A DNA stretch of 64,000 bases from Mesobaculum littorinae (GTDB taxonomy: Bacteria; Pseudomonadota; Alphaproteobacteria; Rhodobacterales; Rhodobacteraceae). The DNA lies in assembly GCF_004011175.1 (NCBI RefSeq), contig NZ_RQXX01000001.1, positions 1 to 64,000 on the forward strand, read 5' to 3'. How positions within the stretch are numbered: the first letter of the stretch is position 1; the number at the start of each line of letters is the position of its first letter. Shown here in pieces: positions 1-8,868 of this stretch. A program made the position numbers and the translations under genes. Under the pieces are notes generated by a model. It searched no databases and was not told the origin of the DNA. It saw nothing but the letters and a program-made list of their open reading frames with translations.

Positions 1-915
1 CAGGACCCTGCACACCGCGACCTTACTCGCCGGCAAATGGCGCTCGGTGCCCTGGCCGGGGCGGCCGGGCTGCAGGCCGGCGCGGCAGCCGCCGCGACGG
101 GCGGGGCCACCGAAAGCCCGGCCAACACCACGGCAAATCAGGCGGCCGGCAACAGGGCGGGCGTCCGCCACTCCGTCGCGCGCTGGACCTTCGACGCGAT
201 GGCGCTGCCCGATCTCTGCGCGCTGGCCCGCGGCATCGGCATGCAGGCTATCGACCTCGTCGGCCCCGCCGACTGGCAGACGCTGAAGGATGCCGGTCTC
301 GACAGCTCGATGTGCAACGGCGCCGAGCCGAACCTGACGGACGGCTTCGCCGACCCGCAGTTTCACGACGCGCTGGTGCAAAGCTACGAACGTCACATCG
401 ACCTCGTGGCCGAGGCGGGCTATCGCAACCTGATCCTGTTCTCGGGCAACGCGCGCGGCATGGACCCCGGCACCGGGCTTGCGAATGCCGAGCGGGGGAT
501 CGGGCGCATTCTGTCCCGGGCCGAGGATCGGGGCGTCGTGTTGCACATGGAGCTTCTGAACTCGAAGGTCGATCACCCCGACTACATGGCGGACAATTCG
601 CCCTGGGGGGTCGAGCTGTGCACCCGGCTCGGCTCGGACAGCTTCCGCCTGCTCTACGACATCTATCACATGCAGATCATGGAGGGCGACGTGATCCGGA
701 CGGTCCGCGATCACGGCGACTGTTTCGGCCACTACCACACCGCGGGCGTGCCCGGCCGCAACGAGATCGGCGAGAACCAGGAACTGCACTATCCGGCGAT
801 CATCCGCGCGATCGAGGAGACCGGGTTCACCGGATACCTCGCGCAGGAGTTCCTGCCGACCGCCAGCGATCCCGCCGCGTCCCTGCGCGACGCGGTCCGG
901 ATCTGCAGCGTCTGA
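1..915 (+). CDS. Exported TIM-barrel isomerase, hydroxypyruvate-isomerase-like (5' partial)
   Basis: The reading frame is open from the first base, so the true start lies before the window; 304 residues are visible. Just before the first in-frame ATG (base 37) the frame encodes a twin-arginine segment, T-R-R-Q-M-A-L, followed by an Ala/Gly/Leu-rich stretch, which reads as a Tat signal. The body is a sugar-phosphate-isomerase-type TIM barrel of the hydroxypyruvate isomerase-like branch, with ELLNSKVDHPDY, YDIYHMQIMEGD and FGHYHTAGVPGR motifs that supply metal-binding Glu, Asp and His residues. It precedes the GMC dehydrogenase by 34 bases, so it is probably co-transcribed. Its likely substrate is an oxidised sugar; that is inferred from the neighbours. 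Export is unusual for this branch. Confidence 0.85.
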   Translation, partial: QDPAHRDLTRRQMALGALAGAAGLQAGAAAAATGGATESPANTTANQAAGNRAGVRHSVARWTFDAMALPDLCALARGIGMQAIDLVGPADWQTLKDAGLDSSMCNGAEPNLTDGFADPQFHDALVQSYERHIDLVAEAGYRNLILFSGNARGMDPGTGLANAERGIGRILSRAEDRGVVLHMELLNSKVDHPDYMADNSPWGVELCTRLGSDSFRLLYDIYHMQIMEGDVIRTVRDHGDCFGHYHTAGVPGRNEIGENQELHYPAIIRAIEETGFTGYLAQEFLPTASDPAASLRDAVRICSV

Positions 916-949
916 GACATCCAGCGACATAGCCAGAGGAGGAGAGAAA

Positions 950-2638
950 ATGGCGGACGACATGCACTACGACGCGATCGTCGTGGGGTCGGGGATCAGT
1001 GGCGGCTGGGCTGCCAAGGAGCTGACCGAGAAGGGGCTGAAGGTTCTGCTTCTGGAACGCGGCCGCAACATCGAGCACCAGGTCGACTACGTGAACGCCC
1101 AGAACGAGGCGTGGGATTATCCGCATCGCGGCGAGCCGACGCGCGACATGGTCGAAAAGCACCCCGTGCTCAGCCGCGACTACCCGCTCAACGAACAGAC
1201 CCACGGCATGTGGGCCGACGAGCAGGAGAACCCCTATACCGAGGAGAAGCGGTTCGACTGGTACCGCGGCTATCACGTGGGGGGGCGGTCGCTTCTCTGG
1301 GGGCGGCACACCTACCGCTGGAACGAGGCGGATTTCGAGGCGAACGCCAAGGAGGGGATCGCCGTCGACTGGCCGATCCGGTACTCCGACCTCGCGCCGT
1401 GGTACGACTACGTCGAGGGGCATGCCGGCATCTCGGGCAACCGCGACGGGCTCGACGTTCTTCCCGACGGTAATTTCCAGCCTCCGATCCCGCTCAACAT
1501 CGTGGAAAAGACGGTGTCCGAGCGCATCAAGCGCGAGTTCGGCGGCGAACGTCACCTGATCAACGCGCGCATGGCGAACATGACCGAGGACAAGCCCGAC
1601 GAGGGCAGGACGAAGTGCCAGTTCCGCAACAAATGCTGGCTTGGCTGCCCCTACGGCGCCTACTTCGCCACCCAGTCCTCGACCCTGCCGGCGGCGATGG
1701 CGACGGGGAACCTTACGCTGCGCCCGCATTCCATCGTGCGGCAGGTGATGTACGACAAGGACAGGAAGCGCGCCACCGGGGTCGAGGTGATCGATTCAGA
1801 GACCGGGCAGACCTACGAATACACCGCCAACGTCATCTTCCTGAACGCCTCGACCTTCAACTCGACCTGGATCCTGATGAACTCCGCGACGGATGTCTGG
1901 GACGGCGGGCTTGGTTCGTCGAGCGGTGAGCTGGGCCACAACGTGATGGACCACCATTTCCGCACCGGCGCGCAGGCGACGCTGGAAGGGTTCGAGGACA
2001 AGTACTACTACGGTCGTCGCCCGACCGGGTACTACATGCCGCGCTACCGCAACTGGAACGGCGACAGCCGCGACTACGTGCGGGGCTTCGGCTACCAGGG
2101 CAGCGCCAGCCGCGAGGGCTGGGACCGGTCTGTTGCGGAACTGGGCAGCGGCGCGGACCTCAAGCATGCGCTGTCACGGCCGGGCGAGTGGACGATGATG
2201 ATGCTGGCCTTCGGCGAGATGCTGCCCGCGCATCACAACCACATCGCGCTGGATCCCGACGTCACCGATGCCTGGGGCCTGCCGGTCCTGAAGTTCTCGG
2301 TCGAGATCGGCGAGAACGAAGAGCGGATGCGCAAGGACATGCGCGACGATGCGGTCGAGATGCTGACCGCGGCGGGTGGCTCAAACGTGGAGGGCTTCGA
2401 CTGGGGCTATGCGCCCGGCATGGGCATCCACGAAATGGGGACCGCGCGCATGGGGCGCGACCCCAAGACCAGCGTGCTCAACGCCCATAACCAGGTCTGG
2501 GACGCGCCGAACGTCTTCGTCACCGACGGCGCGGCGATGACCTCGGCCTCCTGCGTGAACCCCTCGCTCACCTACATGGCGATGACCGCGCGCGCCGCGG
2601 ATTTCGCGGTGTCCGAGCTGAAGAAAGGAAACCTCTGA
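950..2638 (+). CDS. GMC-family FAD dehydrogenase, large catalytic subunit
   Basis: A 562-residue glucose-methanol-choline oxidoreductase. The N-terminus carries the FAD-binding Rossmann motif GSGISGG (residues 13-19) and the C-terminus carries the GMC signature around HEMGTARMG and CVNPSLTYMAM, where the catalytic His/Asn pair lies. It resembles large subunits of membrane-linked sugar dehydrogenases (gluconate 2-dehydrogenase, glucoside 3-dehydrogenase). It has no signal peptide of its own. The next gene, which overlaps its stop by one base (TGATG), encodes the small subunit with a Tat-like leader, so the folded complex may be exported together. A purine-rich Shine-Dalgarno site (GAGGAGAG) sits just before the ATG. 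Exact sugar specificity cannot be read from sequence. Confidence 0.9.
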   Translation: MADDMHYDAIVVGSGISGGWAAKELTEKGLKVLLLERGRNIEHQVDYVNAQNEAWDYPHRGEPTRDMVEKHPVLSRDYPLNEQTHGMWADEQENPYTEEKRFDWYRGYHVGGRSLLWGRHTYRWNEADFEANAKEGIAVDWPIRYSDLAPWYDYVEGHAGISGNRDGLDVLPDGNFQPPIPLNIVEKTVSERIKREFGGERHLINARMANMTEDKPDEGRTKCQFRNKCWLGCPYGAYFATQSSTLPAAMATGNLTLRPHSIVRQVMYDKDRKRATGVEVIDSETGQTYEYTANVIFLNASTFNSTWILMNSATDVWDGGLGSSSGELGHNVMDHHFRTGAQATLEGFEDKYYYGRRPTGYYMPRYRNWNGDSRDYVRGFGYQGSASREGWDRSVAELGSGADLKHALSRPGEWTMMMLAFGEMLPAHHNHIALDPDVTDAWGLPVLKFSVEIGENEERMRKDMRDDAVEMLTAAGGSNVEGFDWGYAPGMGIHEMGTARMGRDPKTSVLNAHNQVWDAPNVFVTDGAAMTSASCVNPSLTYMAMTARAADFAVSELKKGNL

Positions 2639-3201
2639 TGCAGCGCAGACAGCTTCTCCAGATGATCGCGGCGGCGACGGGCACGGCCTTCATCGCCGGC
2701 AAGGTCCAGGCCTACGAGCCGACCGAGACGGGGCAGAACCTGTTCTCGTCCGAGGATGGTCAGCTTCTCAACGATCTGGGCGAGACGATCCTGCCCGCCA
2801 CCGACACGCCCGGCGCCAGGGACGCCGATGTCGGCCCCTTCATCACGCAATACGTCTCGGACTGTTACGACGACGGGGAGCAGGCGCTGTTCCGCGCGGG
2901 CCTGGACGACCTGCGCGACCGGGTGCAGGTCGTCTACGGCACCGATTTCGCGGGACTGTCCGACAGCCAGAGACGTGCCTTCGTCGACGATCTCGACATG
3001 ACTGCAAGGATCGTCGCGTCGGGCGCGGGCGAGGGGGCGGGCGCCGCCGACCTGCACTGGTTCACGATGATGAAGCAGCTGGTGATCTTCGCCTTCTTCA
3101 CGTCCCAGGTCGGCGCCACCGAGGTGCTGCGTTACGTCGCCGTGCCGGGACGCTTCGATGGCGATGTCGACTACAACGGCGAACCCGCCTGGGCGACCTG
3201 A
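2638..3201 (+). CDS. Gluconate 2-dehydrogenase subunit 3-family protein (small subunit)
   Basis: A 187-residue protein of the subunit 3 family that accompanies GMC sugar dehydrogenases. It begins MQRRQLLQM followed by an Ala-rich hydrophobic segment ending near KVQA, which looks like a Tat or Tat-like signal. The body (SEDGQLLNDLGETILPATDTPGA) is typical of the family. Its ATG overlaps the stop of the GMC gene, implying translational coupling and near-equal synthesis. In characterised relatives the small subunit is needed for export and stability of the flavoprotein. No cytochrome c subunit is visible here; it may be encoded upstream of the window. Confidence 0.85.
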   Translation: MQRRQLLQMIAAATGTAFIAGKVQAYEPTETGQNLFSSEDGQLLNDLGETILPATDTPGARDADVGPFITQYVSDCYDDGEQALFRAGLDDLRDRVQVVYGTDFAGLSDSQRRAFVDDLDMTARIVASGAGEGAGAADLHWFTMMKQLVIFAFFTSQVGATEVLRYVAVPGRFDGDVDYNGEPAWAT

Positions 3202-3267
3202 TCACGGCGTGACTACGGGCGGGTTGCCGCGTCAGGCGCCCCGCCCCCGAACATGAGGGAGAGAGAC

Positions 3268-4023
3268 ATGACACGTATGATGACCGCGCTGGCCGCCCTG
3301 GCCGCGCTGAACGGTGCCGCCCCCGCAATGGCGCAGGAAATGAGCGACGCGGCACGCTCGACCATCACCGAGCTTGACGGACCGAAGCCGCCGAAGATCG
3401 CGGCGCCGGCGGACGAGGCCCCCTCGGACGCGACCGTCCTCTTTGGCGGAGACAGTCTCGAAGCCTGGGAAAGCGTCGAGGGTGGCAAGGCCGCGTGGCT
3501 GGTCGAGGACGGGATCATGCGGGTGAACCGCGGCTCGGGCGCGATCCGCACCACGCAAGACTTCTGCGACGTGCAGCTTCACGTCGAGTGGCGCGCGCCA
3601 GAAGAGACCGAAGGCTACGACGGGCAGGACCGGGGAAATTCCGGCGTGTTCCTGCAAGAGCGTTACGAGGTTCAGGTGCTCGACAGCTACGACAACCCGA
3701 CCTACGCCAACGGGCAGGCGGGGTCGATCTACAAGCAGCACATCCCGCTCGTGAACGCCTCGCGGCCGCCGGGGGAATGGCAAAGCTACGACATTATCTA
3801 CACCGCCCCCGAATTCGGATCCGACGACCGGGTGAGCGAGCCCGCGCGCGTGACGGTGATGCACAACGGGATCGTCGTGCAGAACGACGTCCAGATCCAG
3901 GGAAAGACCGTCTGGATCGGAGCCCCTAGCTACGACGAGGCACATGGTTGCGCGCCGATCATGCTGCAGGATCACGACGCCGACGTGGCCTATCGCAACA
4001 TCTGGGTGCGCGACTTGTCGTGA
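3268..4023 (+). CDS. DUF1080 secreted protein (3-keto-glycoside hydrolase family)
   Basis: A 251-residue secreted protein. The start at 3268 is preferred over an ATG at 3253 because a GAGGGAGAG Shine-Dalgarno site lies just before it and the product then opens with a clean Sec signal (MTRMMTALAALAALNGAAPAMAQ). The mature part has the DUF1080 lectin-like fold markers LFGGDSLEAWE, GNSGVFLQERYEVQVLDSY and the YRNIWVRDL end. Members of this family hydrolyse 3-keto-disaccharides or 3-keto-glycosides. Placed after a GMC dehydrogenase and its subunit, the role would be cleavage of the oxidised sugar in the periplasm. Family is clear; substrate is inferred. Confidence 0.85.
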   Translation: MTRMMTALAALAALNGAAPAMAQEMSDAARSTITELDGPKPPKIAAPADEAPSDATVLFGGDSLEAWESVEGGKAAWLVEDGIMRVNRGSGAIRTTQDFCDVQLHVEWRAPEETEGYDGQDRGNSGVFLQERYEVQVLDSYDNPTYANGQAGSIYKQHIPLVNASRPPGEWQSYDIIYTAPEFGSDDRVSEPARVTVMHNGIVVQNDVQIQGKTVWIGAPSYDEAHGCAPIMLQDHDADVAYRNIWVRDLS

Positions 4024-4161
4024 CCCCGTGTCCGGGTGCCGGGCCCTCCGGGTCCGGCGCCTCGGCCGCCCCGCCCGGCGCGCAACGATGAGCGCGAGGC
4101 AATCGCCCGACGGGTCATCAGAATCCTGCGCTGAGTTGATCGACTGACCACTAACTTGCAG

Positions 4162-4195
4162 AGCGCGGCGCCACCGCAAACCGAGGCGCCGCGCT
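4162..4195. terminator. Stem-loop between convergent genes
   Basis: Perfect 11-base inverted repeat (AGCGCGGCGCC at 4162-4172 against 4185-4195) with a 12-base loop, lying between the ends of the DUF1080 gene and prs, which converge. A short GCGTTT tail follows on the plus strand. It is placed where a bidirectional terminator would be expected, but there is no long T run. Confidence 0.45.
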
Positions 4196-4269
4196 GCGTT
4201 TCAAACGTGCAAGTATCGGCCGGGCAGGGGCGCTGCCCCCGCAGGCCTGGCAGATCTTGGGGCCCGCGG

Positions 4270-5289
4270 TCAGGGGCGGGCGTAGGTGCCTTCGTAGATC
4301 GGCACCAGCGTGTCGACTTCGAGCAGGGACGAGATCGAGGTGCCGTGCCAGGTGTTCAGGATCGCCTGGGCGAAGATCGGCGCGGTGGGCACCACGCGGA
4401 TGTTCGGCGCCTCCAGCGCGGCCTTCGGCGTTTCGATCGTGTCCGTGATCACGAGGCTTTTCAGCTTCGACGCGCTCACCCGCTCGACCGCCGGCTTCGA
4501 CAGGACGCCGTGCGTGGTATAGGCGTGGACCTCCTGCGCTCCGTTGCCCATCAGGACCTCCGCGGCCTTGCACAGGGTGCCGGCGGTATCGCAGATGTCG
4601 TCGACGATCAGGCAGGTTTTTCCCTCGACCTCGCCGATCACCGTCATCTCGGCGACCTCACCGGCCTTTTCGCGGCGCTTGTCGACGATCGCCAGCGCGC
4701 AACCCAGCCGCTGCGCCAGCGACCGCGCGCGCGCCACGCCGCCGACGTCGGGCGACACCACGGTCAGGTTGTCGAGCTGCCCCTTGAAGTGGTGCATGAT
4801 GTCCAGCGCGAAGATCGGCGCGGCATATAGGTTATCGACGGGGATGTCGAAGAAGCCCTGTATCTGCGCCGCGTGCAGATCCATCGTCAGCACCCGCGCC
4901 ACGCCGGCCTCGGTCAGCATGTTGGCGACCAGCTTGGCCGAGATCGGCGTGCGCGACTTGGTGCGGCGGTCCTGTCGGGCATAGCCGAAATAGGGGATCA
5001 CGGCGGTGATCTTGGCCGCCGACGACCGGCGCAGCGCGTCGGTGATGATCAGAAGCTCCATCAGGTTGTCGTTGGCGGGTTTCGAGGTCGGCTGGATCAC
5101 GTACATGTCCTCGCCGCGGACGTTCTCGAACACCTCGACGAAGACCTCGCCGTCGTTGAACCGCTCGACCCTTGCGTCGACCAGCCCGACATTCATCCCC
5201 CGGTGCAGCGACATCCGCCGTGCGATTGAGTTGGCAAGCGGCATGTTGGCGTTGCCGGAGATGAGTTTCGGCTCGATCATGGAGGGCAT
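4270..5289 (-). CDS. prs: Ribose-phosphate pyrophosphokinase
   Basis: Makes PRPP from ribose 5-phosphate and ATP for purine, pyrimidine, His and Trp synthesis in the cytoplasm. The 339-residue form starting [15 protein letters not shown] was chosen; the frame is open further upstream but the extension is not family-like. Seen: the PRPP-binding loop [11 protein letters not shown] (about residues 229-239), the flexible catalytic loop with [12 protein letters not shown] (203-214), and the RQDRRTK segment that binds ATP. The length exceeds the roughly 315 residues of enterobacterial Prs, as I would expect for alphaproteobacterial forms. It is monocistronic, converging on the DUF1080 gene and divergent from the next gene. 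Confidence 0.95.
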   Translation of the reverse strand: MPSMIEPKLISGNANMPLANSIARRMSLHRGMNVGLVDARVERFNDGEVFVEVFENVRGEDMYVIQPTSKPANDNLMELLIITDALRRSSAAKITAVIPYFGYARQDRRTKSRTPISAKLVANMLTEAGVARVLTMDLHAAQIQGFFDIPVDNLYAAPIFALDIMHHFKGQLDNLTVVSPDVGGVARARSLAQRLGCALAIVDKRREKAGEVAEMTVIGEVEGKTCLIVDDICDTAGTLCKAAEVLMGNGAQEVHAYTTHGVLSKPAVERVSASKLKSLVITDTIETPKAALEAPNIRVVPTAPIFAQAILNTWHGTSISSLLEVDTLVPIYEGTYARP

Positions 5290-5383
5290 GGGGGCAGGGG
5301 TCCTGTGGCAGCTGCGGTCGCGTTGACACGGATTAACACGGGCGTACCGTCGCGCAAGCCGAAGCGCCGCAGGAGGATGCAAA

Positions 5384-5995
5384 ATGCCAAAGATAGACTA
5401 TTTCTTTTCGACCCTGTCGCCCTATGCCTACCTCGCGGGCGACGGGCTTGAGCGGATTGCCGCCCGACACGACGCGACCATCGTCTACAAGCCCCTCGAT
5501 CTGGCCCAGCTGTTCCCACGCACCGGCGGGACGCCCGTGGGCGACCGCCACCCCGCGCGGCTTGAGTACCGCGCGCAGGATCTTGCCCGGAGCGCGCGCA
5601 AGGTCGGGCTGCCGCTGGCCGTCGCGCCGGCGCACTGGCCCACGAATGCCGCGCCGTCGTCCTATGCCGTCATCGCCGCGCAGCGGGCGGTCGAGGCGGG
5701 CGCAGACGGCGACGTAGGCGCGCTGGTGCGGGCGATCCTTGCCGCCTGCTGGGCAGAAGAGCGCGACATTGCAGAGGACGACACGATCCGCGACTGCCTC
5801 GCGCGCACGGGCTTCGATCCCGCGCTTGCCGACAGCGGATTGCTGGCCGGTGCCGAAACCTATGCCGCCAATCTGGAAGAGGCCGCGGCCCGCGGGGTTT
5901 TCGGCGCACCCTTCTACATCACGCCCGACGACGCCCGGTTCTGGGGGCGCGACCGGCTTGAGGATCTGGACCTGCACCTGGGGGGCAAGATCTGA
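5384..5995 (+). CDS. 2-hydroxychromene-2-carboxylate isomerase (DsbA-fold, kappa-GST-like)
   Basis: A 203-residue DsbA-superfamily protein of the HCCA isomerase family. It begins [15 protein letters not shown], with the conserved Ser of the SPYAYL motif in the position that contacts glutathione, and ends with GVFGAPFYI followed by [10 protein letters not shown], the family's cis-Pro region and C-terminal helix. Known members isomerise hydroxychromene carboxylates in naphthalene breakdown, but genomes of this kind often carry paralogues with no aromatic pathway nearby. None is visible here, so the physiological substrate is unknown. It diverges from prs with a spacing of about 95 bases. Confidence 0.85.
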   Translation: MPKIDYFFSTLSPYAYLAGDGLERIAARHDATIVYKPLDLAQLFPRTGGTPVGDRHPARLEYRAQDLARSARKVGLPLAVAPAHWPTNAAPSSYAVIAAQRAVEAGADGDVGALVRAILAACWAEERDIAEDDTIRDCLARTGFDPALADSGLLAGAETYAANLEEAAARGVFGAPFYITPDDARFWGRDRLEDLDLHLGGKI

Positions 5996-6232
5996 CAGGC
6001 ATCGGCGGGGCCCAAGGGCCGGCCGGGGGCACCTGCGCCCGGGGACAGGTTGATTAAGTCGGGCGGATGCCCTCCGGCGGGTGCCGTTGACCGGCCCCGC
6101 CGCCCACCGACGACAGCCCGAGACGCCTGCCCGACACACGGGCCTGAGGGGCGGGGCGGGCAGGGGCGGGATGGTCAGGGAGGGGATTGTCGGGGGCGGT
6201 ATTGTCGGGGGCGGGGCCTGTCCCCCGATGCC

Positions 6233-7279
6233 TCAGCCGTGCAGAAGTTCGAGGAATCGCGCCGTCTCCTCGGGCGCGGTGGACCAGGAACAGACCATCC
6301 GCGCCGATAGAAGCTCGTCGTCGGGCCCTTCCAGCGACTGCCCGCCGGGCCAGAGGTAGTAGGCGGCGCCGGCGTCCTGCAGGCGCCGATGCGCCGCGCG
6401 CGGGAAGGCGGCGAAGACCGCGTTCGCGTCGGTCGGGTGCAGAAGCCGGCCGCCCGCCTGCGAGATGCCGTCCGACAGGGTGCGCCCCGCGTCGTTGGCA
6501 GCGCGCGCGAGGTCGAGCCACAGGTCGTCGGCCAGGTAGGCCTCCATCTGCGCCGAAAGGTAACGGTGCTTGGAGAACAGGTGCCCGCCCCGCTTGCGCC
6601 GCAGCTCGAACTCCCACGCCTTGGCGGGGTCGAAGAACACCACCGCCTCGACCCCGAGACAGCCGTTCTTGGTGCCGCCGAAGGACACGACATCGACGCC
6701 GGCCTTGCGCGAAAGCTCGGCCGGCGAGGCGCCGGTTGCGACCACCGCGTTGGCGAACCGCGCGCCGTCAAGGTGCACGGGCAGGCCGTGGGACTTTGCC
6801 ACGTCGCACAGCGCACGCGTTTCCTCGGCCGAGTAGACGGTGCCGTTTTCGGTCGAGTTGGTCAGCGACACGATGCCGGGCTGGACCGAGTGGACGGCAC
6901 CCCCGGTGGTGCGGATCGCGGCGTCCAGACCCTCGGGCGTCATCTTTGCATCGCGGCCCTGCGTCAGCACCAGCTTGGACCCGGTGGTATAGAATTCGGG
7001 CGCGCCGCATTCGTCTACGTTGATATGCGCGTCGGCGTGGCAGAACACGGCCTGGAAGGGCTGGCAGTAGCTGGCCAGCGCCAGCGCATTCGCCGCCGTC
7101 CCGGTGGCGACGAGGTAAACGGCAGCCTGCGGCGCCTCGAACACCTCGCGCAGGCGGGCGCGGACGCGGTCCATGATCGGGTCCTTGCCGTAGGGCATGG
7201 CATAGTCGCGGTTCGCGGCGGCCACGGCCTCCATCACGCTGGGATGGGCGGCGCTGGAGTTGTCGGAGGCGAAGTTCAT
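6233..7279 (-). CDS. ltaE: Low-specificity L-threonine aldolase
   Basis: A 348-residue PLP-dependent enzyme of the beta-eliminating lyase family that splits L-threonine/allo-threonine to glycine and acetaldehyde. The start MNFASDNSSAAHP is family-typical. The PLP-binding lysine is K204 in SFGGTKNGCLG, and D171 in HLDGARFAN contacts the cofactor ring nitrogen. The start codon overlaps the stop of the upstream YcgN gene in an ATGA arrangement, suggesting coupling. It is the last gene of a minus-strand run ribF-ycgN-ltaE. Downstream lies a G-rich 236-base spacer containing a 15-base tandem duplication (6186-6215). Confidence 0.9.
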   Translation of the reverse strand: MNFASDNSSAAHPSVMEAVAAANRDYAMPYGKDPIMDRVRARLREVFEAPQAAVYLVATGTAANALALASYCQPFQAVFCHADAHINVDECGAPEFYTTGSKLVLTQGRDAKMTPEGLDAAIRTTGGAVHSVQPGIVSLTNSTENGTVYSAEETRALCDVAKSHGLPVHLDGARFANAVVATGASPAELSRKAGVDVVSFGGTKNGCLGVEAVVFFDPAKAWEFELRRKRGGHLFSKHRYLSAQMEAYLADDLWLDLARAANDAGRTLSDGISQAGGRLLHPTDANAVFAAFPRAAHRRLQDAGAAYYLWPGGQSLEGPDDELLSARMVCSWSTAPEETARFLELLHG

Positions 7280-7812
7280 GTGCCGGGTTCCTCTATGATG
7301 TGATCCTCCCACTCCTCCTCCGGTATCTCGAATTCGGGAATGGTGATCCCGCGGGCTGAGACGCCCGCGTCGTGAACGCTCTCGGGCGTGCCCGAGATCA
7401 GCGGATGCCAGTCGTAAAGCGGCTTGCCCTCCCATAGCAGCCGGTAGGCGCAGGTGGCGGGCATCCAATAGGCGACTTCGGGCAGGTTGCGGGGCGACAG
7501 AACCACGCATTCGGGAACGAATTGCTTGCGGATCTCGTATTGCGCGCAGCGGCATGATCCGTCGTCGAATAGCCTGCAGGAGATGCGGGTCAGCGCGACC
7601 TCGCCCGTCTCTTCGTCCTCAAGCTTGTTGAGGCAGCATTTGCCGCAGCCGTCGCAGAGGGCTTCCCATTCGCGGGGCGTCATCTGGTCCAGCGGCGTCG
7701 TGTCCCAGTAGCGGGGGCGCAGGCGGTCGCGCGGGATCGGATCGCGGGCGGTTTCCCTGTGCCCGTCGCTGCGGTCGTCGCTGCGCCCATCGCTGCGGTC
7801 ATGCTCAGCCAT
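7276..7812 (-). CDS. YcgN-family cysteine-cluster protein (UPF0260)
   Basis: A 178-residue protein of the YcgN/YkgJ cysteine-cluster family, proposed to bind zinc or an iron-sulfur cluster. The cysteine-rich core CDGCGKCCLNK is followed by further Cys (DGSCRCAQY, PECVVLSP, ATCAYRL), and the C-terminal part WHPLISGTPESVHDAGVSARG is characteristic. The N-terminal 25 residues are low-complexity and rich in Arg, Ser and Asp. The start at MAEHDRSDGR overlaps the end of ribF by eight bases, and its stop overlaps the threonine aldolase start, so three genes are tightly coupled. Biochemical role unknown. Confidence 0.85.
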   Translation of the reverse strand: MAEHDRSDGRSDDRSDGHRETARDPIPRDRLRPRYWDTTPLDQMTPREWEALCDGCGKCCLNKLEDEETGEVALTRISCRLFDDGSCRCAQYEIRKQFVPECVVLSPRNLPEVAYWMPATCAYRLLWEGKPLYDWHPLISGTPESVHDAGVSARGITIPEFEIPEEEWEDHIIEEPGT

Positions 7813-8800
7813 CGATGCCGTCCGTCCGGCCATCCAGCGGCGCCGATGCGCCCTGATCGGCCCGTTCTTGCGCAAGGATCGACCGGGCGTGGGCGCTGTC
7901 GTCGTCCATCTGCGCGATCAGGCTGTCCAGGTCGTCGAATTTCAGCTCGGGCCGCAAGAACTCGACCAGCGCGACCGAGAGGTGTTCGCCGTAAAGATCG
8001 CCGCGGAAATCGAAGAGGAAGGTTTCGATGTTGGGCGCGTTGACGCCGAATGTCGGGCGCGTCCCGATCGAGGCGACGCCGTCGTAGTCGCCCGCGTAGG
8101 CGCCCGTCAGGACCCGCACGCGCACGGCATAGACGCCCAACCGCGGCTGGTGCAGCCCGGCGATCGACATGTTGGCGGTGGGGTAGCCCAGGTCCCGCCC
8201 GCGCCGGTCGCCGTGCAGTACCGCGCCTTCGATCCTGTGGTGGTGGCCCAGCATCGCGGTCGCGTCGCGCACCCGGCCCTCGGCCAGCGCCTCGCGAATC
8301 GAGGTCGAGGAGACGCGCAGCCCGGCTGTTTCCAGAAGATCGGCGCGGGTGACGCCAAACCCGAATTCCTCGCCGAAGGCAGCCAGCGCATCGGCATCGC
8401 CGTCGCGCCCCTTGCCAAAGCGGAAATCGCGCCCGACGACGACATGGCGCAGACCCAGCCCCCGGGCGATCACCTCTTCGGCGAAGGCCCGTGCTGGCAG
8501 TTGCGACAGCGTAGTGTCGAAGGGAAGCTCGTAGAGCAGATCCACCCCCAGACGGTCCAGCCGGTTGGCGCGCGCCTCGGCGTTCATCAGCCGGAACGGC
8601 GGGCTGTCGGGGGCGAAGAATTCACGCGGATGCGGTTCGAAGGTCATCACCCCGAGCGGCGCGCCCAGCCGCACGGCCTCGGCCCGGGCAAGGTCGATGA
8701 CCGCCCGATGGCCCAGATGGACGCCGTCGAAATTGCCGATGGCCGCGCTCGCGCCGCGATCGCCTTCGGCGACGAACTGATGATCCCGCACGATCCGCAT
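7805..8800 (-). CDS. ribF: Bifunctional riboflavin kinase / FAD synthetase
   Basis: Converts riboflavin to FMN and then to FAD. The 331-residue product starting MRIVRDHQF has the N-terminal nucleotidyltransferase domain with GNFDGVHLGH (about residues 22-31) and the ISSTSIRE-like motif VSSTSIREAL, then the C-terminal riboflavin kinase domain with GRDLGYPTANM and GVASIGTRPTFG. The frame is open further upstream, but that part overlaps the neighbouring HAD gene and does not look like RibF, so the start at 8800 is chosen. It overlaps ycgN by eight bases and follows the HAD gene by 68 bases. Confidence 0.95.
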   Translation of the reverse strand: MRIVRDHQFVAEGDRGASAAIGNFDGVHLGHRAVIDLARAEAVRLGAPLGVMTFEPHPREFFAPDSPPFRLMNAEARANRLDRLGVDLLYELPFDTTLSQLPARAFAEEVIARGLGLRHVVVGRDFRFGKGRDGDADALAAFGEEFGFGVTRADLLETAGLRVSSTSIREALAEGRVRDATAMLGHHHRIEGAVLHGDRRGRDLGYPTANMSIAGLHQPRLGVYAVRVRVLTGAYAGDYDGVASIGTRPTFGVNAPNIETFLFDFRGDLYGEHLSVALVEFLRPELKFDDLDSLIAQMDDDSAHARSILAQERADQGASAPLDGRTDGIDG

Positions 8801-8868
8801 GGGCGATGCGATAGCGCCGCTCCCGCGCGGGTGCAAGCGGGGTCGGGCGATGCCGCTGCGGCGCGGCC

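Noticed and set aside
6186..6215. 15-base tandem duplication (ATTGTCGGGGGCGGT twice)
   Set aside because: Only two copies in a G-rich spacer; too little to be a functional repeat or array.
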